DNA of 64,000 nt from Duganella lactea (GTDB lineage Bacteria; Pseudomonadota; Gammaproteobacteria; Burkholderiales; Burkholderiaceae_D), in NCBI RefSeq assembly GCF_009857505.1, contig NZ_WWCP01000016.1:54811-118810 (forward strand). Direction: 5' to 3'. Below are positions 36,901 through 45,805 of the stretch, piece by piece. The notes under the pieces were generated by a model, which saw only the letters and a list, made by a program, of their open reading frames with translations, did no database searches and was not told the origin of the DNA. A program made the position numbers and the translations under genes. How positions within the stretch are numbered: position 1 is the stretch's first letter; each line of letters opens with the position of its first letter.

Positions 36901-37999
36901 GGAAGCGTCCCGGTAGATACGGCGCAAGCGGGATGCGCGTTTTTTGATTCTGGATCTGGGCGGCCAGCAGTTGCGCCGTCGCCAGCGAGGTGGTGATGCC
37001 CAGACCTTCGTGGCCGGTGGCCAGCCACAACCCGCGCCGCGTGGCGCCAGGGCCGATCAGCGGCAGGCCGTCCGGCGTGGCGGCGCGGAAGCCGGTCCAG
37101 GTACGCAGCACGTTCAGATCCGCCAGACGTGGCGTGAATGTGGCGGCGTGCTGCAGCATGCGTTGCAACATGGCCGGCTCCACCGCCGGATCGACGGTGT
37201 CGAACTGGCGCGAGGAGCCGATCAGAATTTGTCCGGTAGGCCGCGGCTGCAGATTGAACGCCACCGAGTCGCCACTAGCGGCGTGCGCGCTCTTGATGTA
37301 GCCCAGCTCCACCAACTGGTGCTTGACGAAACCGGGATAGCGGTCGGTGATGGCCAGGTGGCCTTTCTTCGGTTGCAGCGGCAGCTCGGGCAGCAGGGCG
37401 CCGGAACGGACACCGGCGGCCAGCACGATGTGCTGCGCTTGATGGCGCGTGCCGTCACTCAGCACCACGCCGTGATCTTCAATCGCCGTGACCGTGGCGC
37501 GTTTGGTGACGGCGCCGCGCCGTATGGCGCGGTCCAGCAGAATGCGCGCGGTCTTGGGCGGATATACCAGACCGTCGCCCTTGACCAGCAAGCCACCGGC
37601 CAGGCCGGCGCGCAATTGCGGCTCGCGCGCATACAACGTGGCGGGCGTCAGCATCTCGCACTGCACGCCATGGCCGGCCAGCGTGTGCGCCTTGGCCAGC
37701 GCCGCCTCCATTTCCTCTTCATCGGCGGCCACCCAGATGGTGCCGCAGCCGCTGTATTCGTGACGCTGCGGACGATCGCCCACCAGATCCTTCCACAGCG
37801 CGACCGAGTAGGCCGACAGCGCCAGTTCGGCCGGGTTGTCGTCCATGACCACCAGGTGGCCCATGCCGGCCGCCGTGGCGCCGCCGCCGGCGATGTCCTG
37901 CTCGACGATCGCCACGCGCATCCCGCGCTCGCTGAGCACGTCCGCACACGCGGCGCCGACGATGCCGGCGCCAATGACGATCACTTCGGCATTATTCAC
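36893..37999 (-). CDS. D-hydroxyproline dehydrogenase beta-type subunit (DAO family flavoprotein)
   Basis: A 368-residue D-amino-acid-oxidase-fold enzyme, the likely substrate-oxidising chain (HcnC/DadA type). It starts with GTG at 37999, fixed by a GTGA overlap with the epimerase stop, and opens with [20 protein letters not shown] and a FAD site ([20 protein letters not shown]). [20 protein letters not shown] and the end [20 protein letters not shown] are typical DAO-family blocks. It converts cis-4-hydroxy-D-proline, the epimerase product, to the pyrroline. Codon composition is the same as that of its neighbours. Confidence 0.9.
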   Translation of the reverse strand: MNNAEVIVIGAGIVGAACADVLSERGMRVAIVEQDIAGGGATAAGMGHLVVMDDNPAELALSAYSVALWKDLVGDRPQRHEYSGCGTIWVAADEEEMEAALAKAHTLAGHGVQCEMLTPATLYAREPQLRAGLAGGLLVKGDGLVYPPKTARILLDRAIRRGAVTKRATVTAIEDHGVVLSDGTRHQAQHIVLAAGVRSGALLPELPLQPKKGHLAITDRYPGFVKHQLVELGYIKSAHAASGDSVAFNLQPRPTGQILIGSSRQFDTVDPAVEPAMLQRMLQHAATFTPRLADLNVLRTWTGFRAATPDGLPLIGPGATRRGLWLATGHEGLGITTSLATAQLLAAQIQNQKTRIPLAPYLPGRFHA

Positions 38000-38928
38000 C
38001 GTATGCCCCAGACGAAGGGATCGGTCGGATCGAGGATCAGCTGCGCCTGCGCATTGACCCAGGCCTTGCCGCGAATGCTCGGCAGCAGCTGGCCGTCGCG
38101 CACGCGGTACGAACCTTCGAACACGCTGCCGATGACGCTTTCCTGCTTCCAGGTCGCGCCTTCGGCCAGCTTGCCATCGGCCGCCAGGCAGGCCAGCTTG
38201 GCGCTGGTGCCGGTGCCACAGGGCGAGCGGTCGTAGGCTTTGCCGGGGCATAGCACGAAGCTCTGGCTGTCGGCGCCGGTGCGCGAATCGGCAAACAGTT
38301 CGATATGATCGATCACCGCGCCGTTGTCGCCGGTGATGCCCTGCTCGGCCAGCGCCTGCGCCACCGCCACCGTGTAGCTGGTCAGCGCCTCCACATTGCG
38401 CACGCCCAGTTCCAGACCGTGATTCGCCACCAGGAAGAACCAGTTGCCGCCGTAGGCGATATCGCCAGTCACCGGGCCGATGCCCTGCACCTCGACGGTG
38501 ACGGCGGCGCGGCTGCGGTAGGAGGCGACGTTGTCCACGGTGACGCTGCCGTCTTCGTGCAGTTCCGCCTCCACCACGCCCACCGGCGTGTCGATGCGGT
38601 GGCGACCCGGCCCGATGCGGCCCATGAAGGCCAGCGAAGCCACCAGGCCGATGGTGCCGTGGCCGCACATGCCCAGATAGCCGACGTTGTTAAAGAAGAT
38701 CACGCCCGCCACGCAATCCGGCGCGTGCGGCTCGCACAGCAGGGCGCCCACCAATACGTCCGAGCCGCGCGGCTCGCAGACTACGGCGGAGCGGAAGTGG
38801 TCATGGTCGGCGCGCAGCCGTGTCACGCGCTCGCTGAGTGGACCGGCGCCGAGGTCAGGACCGCCTTCGGTGACCAGACGGGTAGGTTCGCCGCCGGTAT
38901 GAGAATCGATGATGGAGATGTTTTTCAT
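37996..38928 (-). CDS. lhpA: 4-hydroxyproline 2-epimerase
   Basis: Proline racemase-family enzyme converting trans-4-hydroxy-L-proline to cis-4-hydroxy-D-proline. It has both catalytic cysteines, C88 in [10 protein letters not shown] and C237 in [10 protein letters not shown], which separates it from trans-3-hydroxyproline dehydratases, where one is Thr. [13 protein letters not shown] lies at the N-terminus. The start at ATG 38928 gives 310 residues, the family norm. First gene of a four-gene operon coupled by overlaps. Proline racemase is the alternative, but the hydroxyproline dehydrogenase neighbours favour epimerase. Confidence 0.93.
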   Translation of the reverse strand: MKNISIIDSHTGGEPTRLVTEGGPDLGAGPLSERVTRLRADHDHFRSAVVCEPRGSDVLVGALLCEPHAPDCVAGVIFFNNVGYLGMCGHGTIGLVASLAFMGRIGPGRHRIDTPVGVVEAELHEDGSVTVDNVASYRSRAAVTVEVQGIGPVTGDIAYGGNWFFLVANHGLELGVRNVEALTSYTVAVAQALAEQGITGDNGAVIDHIELFADSRTGADSQSFVLCPGKAYDRSPCGTGTSAKLACLAADGKLAEGATWKQESVIGSVFEGSYRVRDGQLLPSIRGKAWVNAQAQLILDPTDPFVWGIR

Positions 38929-38975
38929 GCTATAAATCTTAGGCCGGGCGCCCCGCGCTGTCTTGCACGGGCTAC

Positions 38976-39014
38976 GCACAATGGGTGACGAAATCTGCAC
39001 AGTAGTGCACAATG
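38976..39014. promoter_or_regulatory. Repeats in the divergent promoter region of the hydroxyproline operon
   Basis: Two direct copies of GCACAATG begin at 38976 and 39007, 31 bp (three helical turns) apart. The second is part of a small inverted repeat, TGCAC-AGTA-GTGCA (38996-39009), that ends next to the AraC gene start. They lie between the divergent lhpA and AraC-type regulator genes, where AraC-family activators usually bind paired direct sites. Binding is inferred only. Confidence 0.45.
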
Positions 39015-39788
39015 AACCGTATGCATACCGAATCCGACAACAATCACGCCGCGCGCCGTGGCATGGGCGCAAATATTGCCGATCCCTTTTTCGCGGAGGG
39101 CCTGTTCGACGCGCTGCCGGACGTCGTGTTCTTCGTCAAGGATGTCGAGGGGCGCTATGTAGTGGTCAATCAGACGCTGGTCCAGCGTTGCGGCCAGCGG
39201 CACAAATCGGCGCTGATCGGGCGCACGCCGGCCGAAGTGTTCGCCCATCCCTTCGGCCAGACCTATCAGGCGCAGGACTTGCAGGTGCTGGCCGGCGAGG
39301 CGGAGATTGAAGACCAGCTGGAGCTGCACCTGTATCCCAACCGCGATCCCGGCTGGTGCCTGACGCGCAAGCACGCGCTGCGCGATGCGCAGGGTCGCAT
39401 CGTCGGCCTGACCGGCATCTCGCGCGACCTGGCGATGGCGGACAAGAAGAACCCTGCCTACCGCAAGGTGGCGGCGGCGGTGCATGTGATCCATGAGCAG
39501 TATGGCCAGCCCTTGCAGTTGCCGGAGCTGGCGCGCATCGCGAATATGTCGGTGGCGCAGATCGAACGCTACTTCCTGCGCATCTTCCACCTGACGCCGC
39601 GCCAGATGATCATCCAGACGCGCGTGGACGCCGCCTCGCGCATGCTGAACGGCGCCGCCAGTGTGGCGGAAATCGCCCAGGCCTGCGGCTACGGCGATCA
39701 CTCGGCATTCACACGGCAGTTCAAGGCGACCACCGGCTTGACGCCGACGCAGTATCGGCAACTGCGACCGTCACGTGACTGTGCTTAG
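39012..39788 (+). CDS. AraC family regulator with N-terminal PAS domain
   Basis: A 258-residue regulator with a PAS sensor at about residues 28-140 ([50 protein letters not shown]) and a C-terminal AraC DNA-binding domain ([60 protein letters not shown]). It is divergent from lhpA with 83 bp between starts, so it most likely activates the hydroxyproline operon, as AraC regulators do for hydroxyproline genes in Pseudomonas. The start at 39012 or an ATG 9 bp later both fit. The PAS ligand is unknown. Confidence 0.92.
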   Translation: MNRMHTESDNNHAARRGMGANIADPFFAEGLFDALPDVVFFVKDVEGRYVVVNQTLVQRCGQRHKSALIGRTPAEVFAHPFGQTYQAQDLQVLAGEAEIEDQLELHLYPNRDPGWCLTRKHALRDAQGRIVGLTGISRDLAMADKKNPAYRKVAAAVHVIHEQYGQPLQLPELARIANMSVAQIERYFLRIFHLTPRQMIIQTRVDAASRMLNGAASVAEIAQACGYGDHSAFTRQFKATTGLTPTQYRQLRPSRDCA

Positions 39789-39880
39789 GATTGCGCAAGC
39801 TCAAAAAATGCTTTAAACCGTCGTGACATCATCCCAGACTTGCGTGGCTCGTCATTGCCGCGTGGCGAACGGGAGATACT

Positions 39881-41449
39881 GTGGAGAGCGATGAGGACTT
39901 CTTCAGCTTCATGACACTGGCCAAGGAACTGGTGACCGACAACCGCCCGCTGCGGCTGCGGCTCGACCTGGCCGGCGGCGCCAACGACGACATGCTGCTG
40001 CCGCAACGCGTCTACGGCGCCGAGACGATCTGCGGCGGTATTGAATACCGCGTGCTGTGCGTGTCCGGCAACGCCCAGCTACCGCTGAAGCAACTGATCG
40101 CCGTGTCGGCGGTGCTGGAACTCGTTACCGACCAGGGAGACTTGCGCAGCGTGTGCGGCATCGTCACCGAAGCCAGCTCGGGCGACAGCGACGGCGGCCT
40201 GGCCAGCTATCAGTTGGTGCTGCGCGACGCGCTGGCGATCCTGGAAAAGCGCAGCAACACGCGCGTGTTCCGCAACATGGACGAAATCGAAATCGTCCAG
40301 CGCATCCTCAACGAATGGCGGCACAAAAGCCCGGTGCTCGGCATCTGCTTCAAGCACGAGACCGACGACGCCTTCCACGTGCGCACTTACCCCAAGCGCG
40401 AATTCACCATGCAGCACAACGAATCGGAGGCCGCCTTCATCCGCCGCCTGCTGAAGCGGCGCGGCATCGGCTGGTACATTCGCGCCGACGGCGATGCCCA
40501 CACGCTGGTGCTGTTCAACAACGCCGACAGTCTGCGCCGGAACGCCGCCGGCACCATCCGCTATCACCGCGACAGCGGGACGGAGGAACGCGACACCATC
40601 ACCGCCTGGAGCGCCGTGCGCAGCCTGCAGCCCGGAACGGTAACGCGCCACAGCTGGGACTACATGAACCCGCAGGGCAGGGACTTCATGCTGGTGGACG
40701 CCCGCAGCGGCATCAACCAGGGCGTGAACGGCAACGAGTTGGCCGCCACGCTGGACGACTACCAGATCCTGCCGCCGCACGCCGGCGACGACCACGAAGA
40801 CTTGTTCCGCTTCGGACAGTTGCGCATGAGCCGGCACGACTACGAATCGAAATGCTTCCATGGCGAAGGCAGCGTGCGCGACCTGTGCGCCGGCGAATAC
40901 TTCACGCTGGCCGAGCACCCGGAGGTGGACCAGCACCCACCGGAGGAGCGCGACTTCGTCGTCACCGCTTTGCAGGTAATGGCGCAGAACAACCTGCCCA
41001 AGGCGCTGGCCGCGCGCGTGGATGGCCTGTTCGCCCGCAGCCGCTGGATGCATGGCGCCGCCGAACAGCAGATGCAGCGCGAGGTGGCGGACAAGGTGGC
41101 CCGCGGCCCCAGGCTTCCACTGGTATTGAGTAATGATCAAATCGCTTTATTAGGGCGCGCAATGAAGACAGATCAAATTCTTGCAAATTTGCGCAAAATG
41201 CGACCAGGAAAACACGCTGACTATTCAACAGCGACGGCATTCGAGTATGCCCATCGTGCGCGGGAAATGTGGATCGCTGCGGGGCACGTTGAAGACACCG
41301 AGTTGGTGCTATTGGTTCGCGCCGTTTTTGATACTGATGGTCGTCTGTTACATCACGTAGCGCTAGATAACGTGCTGGCACAGACAGATCCCGTTTTGCG
41401 CCGCAAGGACCTGCATCGCATAGCAAGCACCTTGTTGGCAGAGCGCTGA
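39881..41449 (+). CDS. VgrG-like protein lacking the spike domain, fused to an unrelated C-terminal tail
   Basis: A 522-residue protein. Residues 1-405 are the gp27-like base of a type VI secretion VgrG (PLRLRLDLAGGANDDMLLPQ, YQLVLRDALAILEKRSNTRV, EFTMQHNESEAAFIRRLLKR, MQREVADKVARGPRL). Where a VgrG should continue into the gp5-like OB fold and beta-helix needle, the sequence instead switches at about base 41110 to a 113-residue tail (DQIALLGRAMKTDQILANLR ... LHRIASTLLAER) of clearly lower GC that I do not recognise. The start is GTG 39881 behind GGGAG. No other T6SS structural gene is nearby; a PAAR-containing gene follows after 3 bp. It looks like a recombinant or deletion fusion. Confidence 0.8.
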   Translation: MESDEDFFSFMTLAKELVTDNRPLRLRLDLAGGANDDMLLPQRVYGAETICGGIEYRVLCVSGNAQLPLKQLIAVSAVLELVTDQGDLRSVCGIVTEASSGDSDGGLASYQLVLRDALAILEKRSNTRVFRNMDEIEIVQRILNEWRHKSPVLGICFKHETDDAFHVRTYPKREFTMQHNESEAAFIRRLLKRRGIGWYIRADGDAHTLVLFNNADSLRRNAAGTIRYHRDSGTEERDTITAWSAVRSLQPGTVTRHSWDYMNPQGRDFMLVDARSGINQGVNGNELAATLDDYQILPPHAGDDHEDLFRFGQLRMSRHDYESKCFHGEGSVRDLCAGEYFTLAEHPEVDQHPPEERDFVVTALQVMAQNNLPKALAARVDGLFARSRWMHGAAEQQMQREVADKVARGPRLPLVLSNDQIALLGRAMKTDQILANLRKMRPGKHADYSTATAFEYAHRAREMWIAAGHVEDTELVLLVRAVFDTDGRLLHHVALDNVLAQTDPVLRRKDLHRIASTLLAER

Positions 41450-41452
41450 ACC

Positions 41453-42118
41453 ATGAAAAAATATTTGATCCTGTCGATACTCTCCGCAGTATTCGGAACC
41501 GCGCTGTGGTTTGGATACGCAGAGATTTCATCCCGATCCCGCAACGATGATTTTTCTCCAGTGTCGATCACCGGTGTACAGCATCTTGGACGTGGCTACA
41601 TGATTTCGGAGTTCTATGTCGATAAATACGGAGGAGACACCGTTGGGAGAGAGGGCGGTGGTGGTTCGATACTTTGCTGCGCAATGCTGCCAGTAAAATG
41701 GCGACCTGGGCTCACTGTTGAAATCAGATGGGGAGTCGAAGATTGGACCCACGCGAACGATGCTGAGATCGCAAAGGGAAACTATGAAAGCGTTAGTGAT
41801 GCAAGGTTGTATATAGCCAAGGTACCAGTAGAAAAGTATGACGAACCATATGATTTAATTGTCCACTTCTTTCCACGCGGAAGAGTACGGGTGGTAGGCG
41901 ACAAGACCACTCACGGCGGCACGGTAATCGCTGCCCAACCAGCCCTGAAAGCGCTTGGGAAAGCGGTCGCGGTGGATGGCGACTTAACGATGTGCCCTCA
42001 ATGCAAAGGCAACTTCCCGATACAGGTCGCCTCCAGCGACAGGCACCATCACGGCAAAGCCCTTGCTTACGATGGCGACAAGGCTGCTTGCGGAGCCAAG
42101 CTGATCTCCTCAATCTGA
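41453..42118 (+). CDS. Membrane-anchored DUF3304 domain fused to a PAAR domain
   Basis: A 221-residue protein. Residues 4-23 form one transmembrane or signal-anchor helix (YLILSILSAVFGTALWFGYA). About 35-125 matches DUF3304, with GGGGSILCCAMLPVKWRPGL followed by TVEIRWGVEDW. From about 145 comes a PAAR spike-tip domain: VVGDKTTHGGTVIAAQPALK, KAVAVDGDLTMCPQCKGNFP and HHHGKALAYDGDKAACGAKL, with the His/Cys residues expected for metal binding. It starts 3 bp after the VgrG-like gene and has the same lower GC as that gene's tail. DUF3304 proteins are often found near T6SS cargo and are suspected immunity proteins; carrying PAAR in the same chain is unusual. Confidence 0.82.
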   Translation: MKKYLILSILSAVFGTALWFGYAEISSRSRNDDFSPVSITGVQHLGRGYMISEFYVDKYGGDTVGREGGGGSILCCAMLPVKWRPGLTVEIRWGVEDWTHANDAEIAKGNYESVSDARLYIAKVPVEKYDEPYDLIVHFFPRGRVRVVGDKTTHGGTVIAAQPALKALGKAVAVDGDLTMCPQCKGNFPIQVASSDRHHHGKALAYDGDKAACGAKLISSI

Positions 42119-42145
42119 CCTCATCGCCATCCACACAAGCAAGCG

Positions 42146-44512
42146 TCAGTTTTCCTTCACCAGCTGGTTGCCGACGTAGGCGCGGAAGTGCTTGATGCGG
42201 CCGGTGACACCCTCCGGTCCCTGCCGCGGCGTGTAGCGCAGGCCGGCCACCACGTCGTCCTTGCCAAGGTCGATGATCAGGCGGTGCGGGTGTTTCGCGC
42301 CCGGCGCCATGGCGGCCTTGCCGCTGTAGGCGGTGTGCCAGAAGTCCGAGGCCTGGCCGTTGATGGCGTTGAGCGCGCCGCCGTCCTCCTTGGTGAACTC
42401 CTCGCTGCTGACGTAGGCGATGGTCCAGTTGGACTGGTTCAGCGGCTTGCCGTCGGCGCCCAGCAGCGCCAATTCGGCGACGGCGGCGTACTGCTTGCCG
42501 TCAAAGGCGTCCACCGATTCAAGGCAGAACTGGCGGCCTGTCAGGGGCTGCGCAAACTTCACGTCCTGCACGGCGGAGCCTTGGGCGAATTCGCCTTCAT
42601 ACGCCGGCTGAACGCCGTCCAGCGCCGGTTTCACTTTGCTCGGTGGTCGTGGCAGGTCCAACTCCGGACGCAGCTTGTCGAGGATCGGCGTTTTCAGACC
42701 TTCGATGCGCGCGCTGCGCGGGCCGGTCAGGTCCAGCACCACCACTTCGTTGTGCCCTTGCTTGATCCATGGGCCGGGCAGGTACATGGTCTGCGTCGGG
42801 CCGATGCTCCAGTAGCGCCCCAGGCAGCGGCCATTGACCCAGACGATGCCCTGGCCCCAGCCGCTCATGTCGAGGAAGGTGTCGCCGTTGCGCGTGACGT
42901 CGAAGCTGCCGCGCCAGAAGGCGGCGCCTTGTGCGCGGCCGGTCTTCCAGGTCAGCGGTGGCAGCACGGCGTCGGCGTCGAAGTCGATGGCGCGGATTTC
43001 CCAGTTCTCCAGCGGTTGACCGTTGAAGCGCACCGGCCCATGCAGGCCTTTGCGGTCGTGGATCTCGACGCCGAAGTTGACGCGGGCGATGGTGTACAGC
43101 AGGATCTCCAGCGTCGCCGGCTTGCTGCGCGCCGGCAGGTCGATACTGAAGCGGCGGTGGCGCGTGTCCATCGTGCCGACCTCCTTGCCATCGATGCTGA
43201 CCCACGCCAGGTCGCGTACCTTGGCCGCCTCCAGCTTGCCGGCGGGGCCGGCGGGCAGCGTCACACGATAGGAGACGATGCCGCGGCTGATGTCGTACTG
43301 CTCGATCGGTTGCGGCGACACCGCGCGGATCACGTTCGCCGGCAGCGCGGCGGCCACCGTGCAGGATTCCTTCAGCGCGAATGGTTTGATGGCGATGAGC
43401 GGGTTGGCCGCCGGCGCCGGTGGCAGTTTTTCGCCGGGCTGCAGGAAGGGTTTGATGCCTTCGCGGTAGGCCTGGAACTTCTCGCCGACCCATCCGGCTT
43501 CGCTGATCGGGGCGTCGTAGTCGTAGCTGCTGGTGTCGGGACGGAAGGGGCGGTCGCAGCCGCCCCACAGGCCGAAGCTGGTGCCGCCGTGCGCCATGTA
43601 CAGGCTGAAAGAACCGTTCATCTTCAGCATGGTCTGGATGTCGGCGACGGCGCCGGCGGCCGAGCCGCGACGGTGTGGCGCGCCCCAGGTGTCGAACCAG
43701 CCGGAGTAGTATTCGCCGCACATGCGCGGGCCTTTCTGCACCTGGTCCAGCGCCTTGAAGCCGGTCAGCGGATCGCTGCCGAAGTTGGCCACGTTGAACA
43801 AGCCGTCGATGTGGCTCTTGACCACGGCGTTGGTCGGGTTGCACTGGAAGAGCGGCACGTCGAAACCGGCGTCCTGCAGCATCGCTTTCATGTCGCGCAT
43901 GTAGTCCAGGTCTTCGCCGAAGAAGCCGTATTCATTCTCGACCTGCACCATCAGGATCGGGCCGCCGTGGGTGATCTGCAGCGGGCCAAGCACGCGGCCG
44001 ACTTCCTTCATGTAGCGGCGTGCTGGTTGCACGAAGTTGGCATCGCGCGTGCGCAGGAAGGCGTCGCCCGGTTTCTTCAGCAGCCACCATGGCAAGCCGC
44101 CCATTTCCCACTCGGCGCAGGCATAAGGACCCGGACGCAGGATGACCCACAAGCCTTCCTGCTGCGCGAGCTTGCAGAACTCCGCCGCGTCGCGCTGGCC
44201 CTGCCAGTCGAAGCGGCCTTCGCGCCATTCATGGTAGTTCCAGAACAGGTAGGCGCAGACGGTGTTCAGGCCCATCGCCTTGATGGCCTTCAGGCGGTGC
44301 TGCCAGTATTCACGCGGCACGCGGGCGAAGTGCATTTCGCCACAGCGGACCTGCAGGCGCTGGCCATCGAGCATAAAGTCGGTGTCGGAGATGGTGAAGC
44401 GCGTCGCGGCTTGTGCGGACATTGGCAGCAGCATGCTGCCGATGGTGGTCGCCGCGGCCGCGGCGCCTGCGCCGCGCAATACGCGGCGGCGGTTTTTGGA
44501 TTGGATCGTCAT
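42146..44512 (-). CDS. Beta-galactosidase, glycoside hydrolase family 35
   Basis: A 788-residue exported enzyme with a Tat signal (NRRRVLRGAGAAAAATTIGS ... SAQA). The GH35 barrel follows: VRCGEMHFARVPREYWQHRL, AYLFWNYHEWREGRFDW, LRPGPYACAEWEMGGLPWWL, the acid/base Glu in MVQVENEYGFFG and the nucleophile region GEYYSGWFDTWG. Beta-sandwich domains and a C-terminal F5/8-type module (residues about 655-785) complete it. It removes terminal beta-galactose from oligosaccharides. Last gene of the TonB receptor-GH105-DUF2264-GH35 operon, its start overlapping the DUF2264 stop. Confidence 0.93.
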   Translation of the reverse strand: MTIQSKNRRRVLRGAGAAAAATTIGSMLLPMSAQAATRFTISDTDFMLDGQRLQVRCGEMHFARVPREYWQHRLKAIKAMGLNTVCAYLFWNYHEWREGRFDWQGQRDAAEFCKLAQQEGLWVILRPGPYACAEWEMGGLPWWLLKKPGDAFLRTRDANFVQPARRYMKEVGRVLGPLQITHGGPILMVQVENEYGFFGEDLDYMRDMKAMLQDAGFDVPLFQCNPTNAVVKSHIDGLFNVANFGSDPLTGFKALDQVQKGPRMCGEYYSGWFDTWGAPHRRGSAAGAVADIQTMLKMNGSFSLYMAHGGTSFGLWGGCDRPFRPDTSSYDYDAPISEAGWVGEKFQAYREGIKPFLQPGEKLPPAPAANPLIAIKPFALKESCTVAAALPANVIRAVSPQPIEQYDISRGIVSYRVTLPAGPAGKLEAAKVRDLAWVSIDGKEVGTMDTRHRRFSIDLPARSKPATLEILLYTIARVNFGVEIHDRKGLHGPVRFNGQPLENWEIRAIDFDADAVLPPLTWKTGRAQGAAFWRGSFDVTRNGDTFLDMSGWGQGIVWVNGRCLGRYWSIGPTQTMYLPGPWIKQGHNEVVVLDLTGPRSARIEGLKTPILDKLRPELDLPRPPSKVKPALDGVQPAYEGEFAQGSAVQDVKFAQPLTGRQFCLESVDAFDGKQYAAVAELALLGADGKPLNQSNWTIAYVSSEEFTKEDGGALNAINGQASDFWHTAYSGKAAMAPGAKHPHRLIIDLGKDDVVAGLRYTPRQGPEGVTGRIKHFRAYVGNQLVKEN

Positions 44513-45792
44513 TAGTAGTTTACGGGATAGTCTTTAGGGAAGCGGGCGCCGGAGAAGGCTTTCTTTTGTGTCCAGTCTTGCGCTGGCGCGGTCCAGTAGC
44601 TGTCAGTGGGCGGCAGGCCCAGAGGCAGCAGGCTGGCGGATGCGATGTACATGCTGCCGTTGTTGGAGTACCAGTCACCCAACTCCGGCTGATGGCCGAC
44701 GAAGCCGATGGTCAGGTAGCCGTCCTTGGTGAAGTTGGACGGCGCCGACCAGATGATGCTGTGCACCGCTTGCAGCGCGGCGCGGATCTGACCTTCGGGC
44801 AGGCTTTGCGGCAGTTGTTTGCGCAGCGCCAGCAGCGCCAGTGGCTGGAAGGCGGCGGTTCGGTAGGTGAGCGAACGGCCGATGGGCGGGAAGCTGCCGT
44901 CGGTGGATATGAAGCGCTCCAGGTGTTCGCCGTAGCGCTGCATGCGCTTGATGGCTTGCGCGCGCAGCTCTTCCGGCTTGCCGTTCCAGAACGCGCCTTT
45001 TTTCGCCTCCAGCACGTCAAGGATTTCGACCAGCATCGGGTGCATGACGAAGGCGTTGTAGTAGTCGAAGTGGAAGGCTTCGCCGTCCTTGATCCAGCCA
45101 TCGCCGACGTACCATTCGTTGATTTTGCGGATGGCGACGTTCATGCGCAGCGGGTCGAATTCCTCACCGATCGACATCAGCCAGGCTTCGTTCATGGCGG
45201 AGAACAGCATCCAGTTGATGTACGGCGGTTCGATCCGGCGCAGCGCCTTGATTTCGGCGATGATGCGCTGCTTGGTCCTGGCGTCCAGCGGCTCCCACAG
45301 CGCCTTCGGCGCGCGCATCAGCGCGTTGGTGAAGTAGGCGGAATCGACCAGCGTCTGGCCCGGGCCTTTCCACAGCAGGTAATCCGGATTGGATGGGTCT
45401 ACCGAGTTGGTGTAGCTTTGCAGTGCCAGCTGGTGCAGGCGCTTGCGCGTGCGGCCTTCCGCCGTGCCGTCGTCCGGCAGCGCGAGCCAGGGGGCGACGC
45501 CGGCGATCAGACGGCCGAAGCATTCCAGATAGGCCACGCCTTTGTCGCGTCCATCCCAGGTGGGACTGACTTCGAGGTTGAAGTTTTTCTTCAGCGTGCC
45601 GGCGGCCATATTGGTCAGTACCGGTTCTGTCATTTTCTGTGCCAGCGCCGCCAGCTGGGCGCGGGCTGCCGCGCCGCTGGCGTCGGCGGCGGTTGCAGGC
45701 GTCGCGGTTGCCGCAATGGCCGCGCCCTGTGTCGCCGCCATGCCGCCGGCGGCGGTGGCGGCGAGGGTGTGGATAAAGTGTCGTCGTTCCAT
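44512..45792 (-). CDS. DUF2264 domain protein, putative exo-glycosidase
   Basis: A 426-residue exported protein with a Tat-like signal (ERRHFIHTLAATAAGG). The DUF2264 alpha/alpha-toroid is recognisable from YLECFGRLIAGVAPWLALPD, SYTNSVDPSNPDYLLWKGPG, YINWMLFSAMNEAWLMSIGE, WYVGDGWIKDGEAFHFDYYN and EHLERFISTDGSFPPIGRSL. I recall that DUF2264 members were assigned to CAZy GH154 with beta-glucuronidase activity; I could not check this here. It lies between GH105 and GH35 in one operon, which suggests removal of glucuronic or galacturonic acid from a galactan-containing glycan. Confidence 0.87.
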   Translation of the reverse strand: MERRHFIHTLAATAAGGMAATQGAAIAATATPATAADASGAAARAQLAALAQKMTEPVLTNMAAGTLKKNFNLEVSPTWDGRDKGVAYLECFGRLIAGVAPWLALPDDGTAEGRTRKRLHQLALQSYTNSVDPSNPDYLLWKGPGQTLVDSAYFTNALMRAPKALWEPLDARTKQRIIAEIKALRRIEPPYINWMLFSAMNEAWLMSIGEEFDPLRMNVAIRKINEWYVGDGWIKDGEAFHFDYYNAFVMHPMLVEILDVLEAKKGAFWNGKPEELRAQAIKRMQRYGEHLERFISTDGSFPPIGRSLTYRTAAFQPLALLALRKQLPQSLPEGQIRAALQAVHSIIWSAPSNFTKDGYLTIGFVGHQPELGDWYSNNGSMYIASASLLPLGLPPTDSYWTAPAQDWTQKKAFSGARFPKDYPVNY

Positions 45793-45805
45793 TCAGTCTC
45801 CGTTG

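Noticed and set aside
42188..44515. 775-codon plus-strand frame opposite the GH35 gene
   Set aside because: The GH35 frame carries a Tat signal, catalytic motifs and a discoidin-type module; the opposite frame has none.
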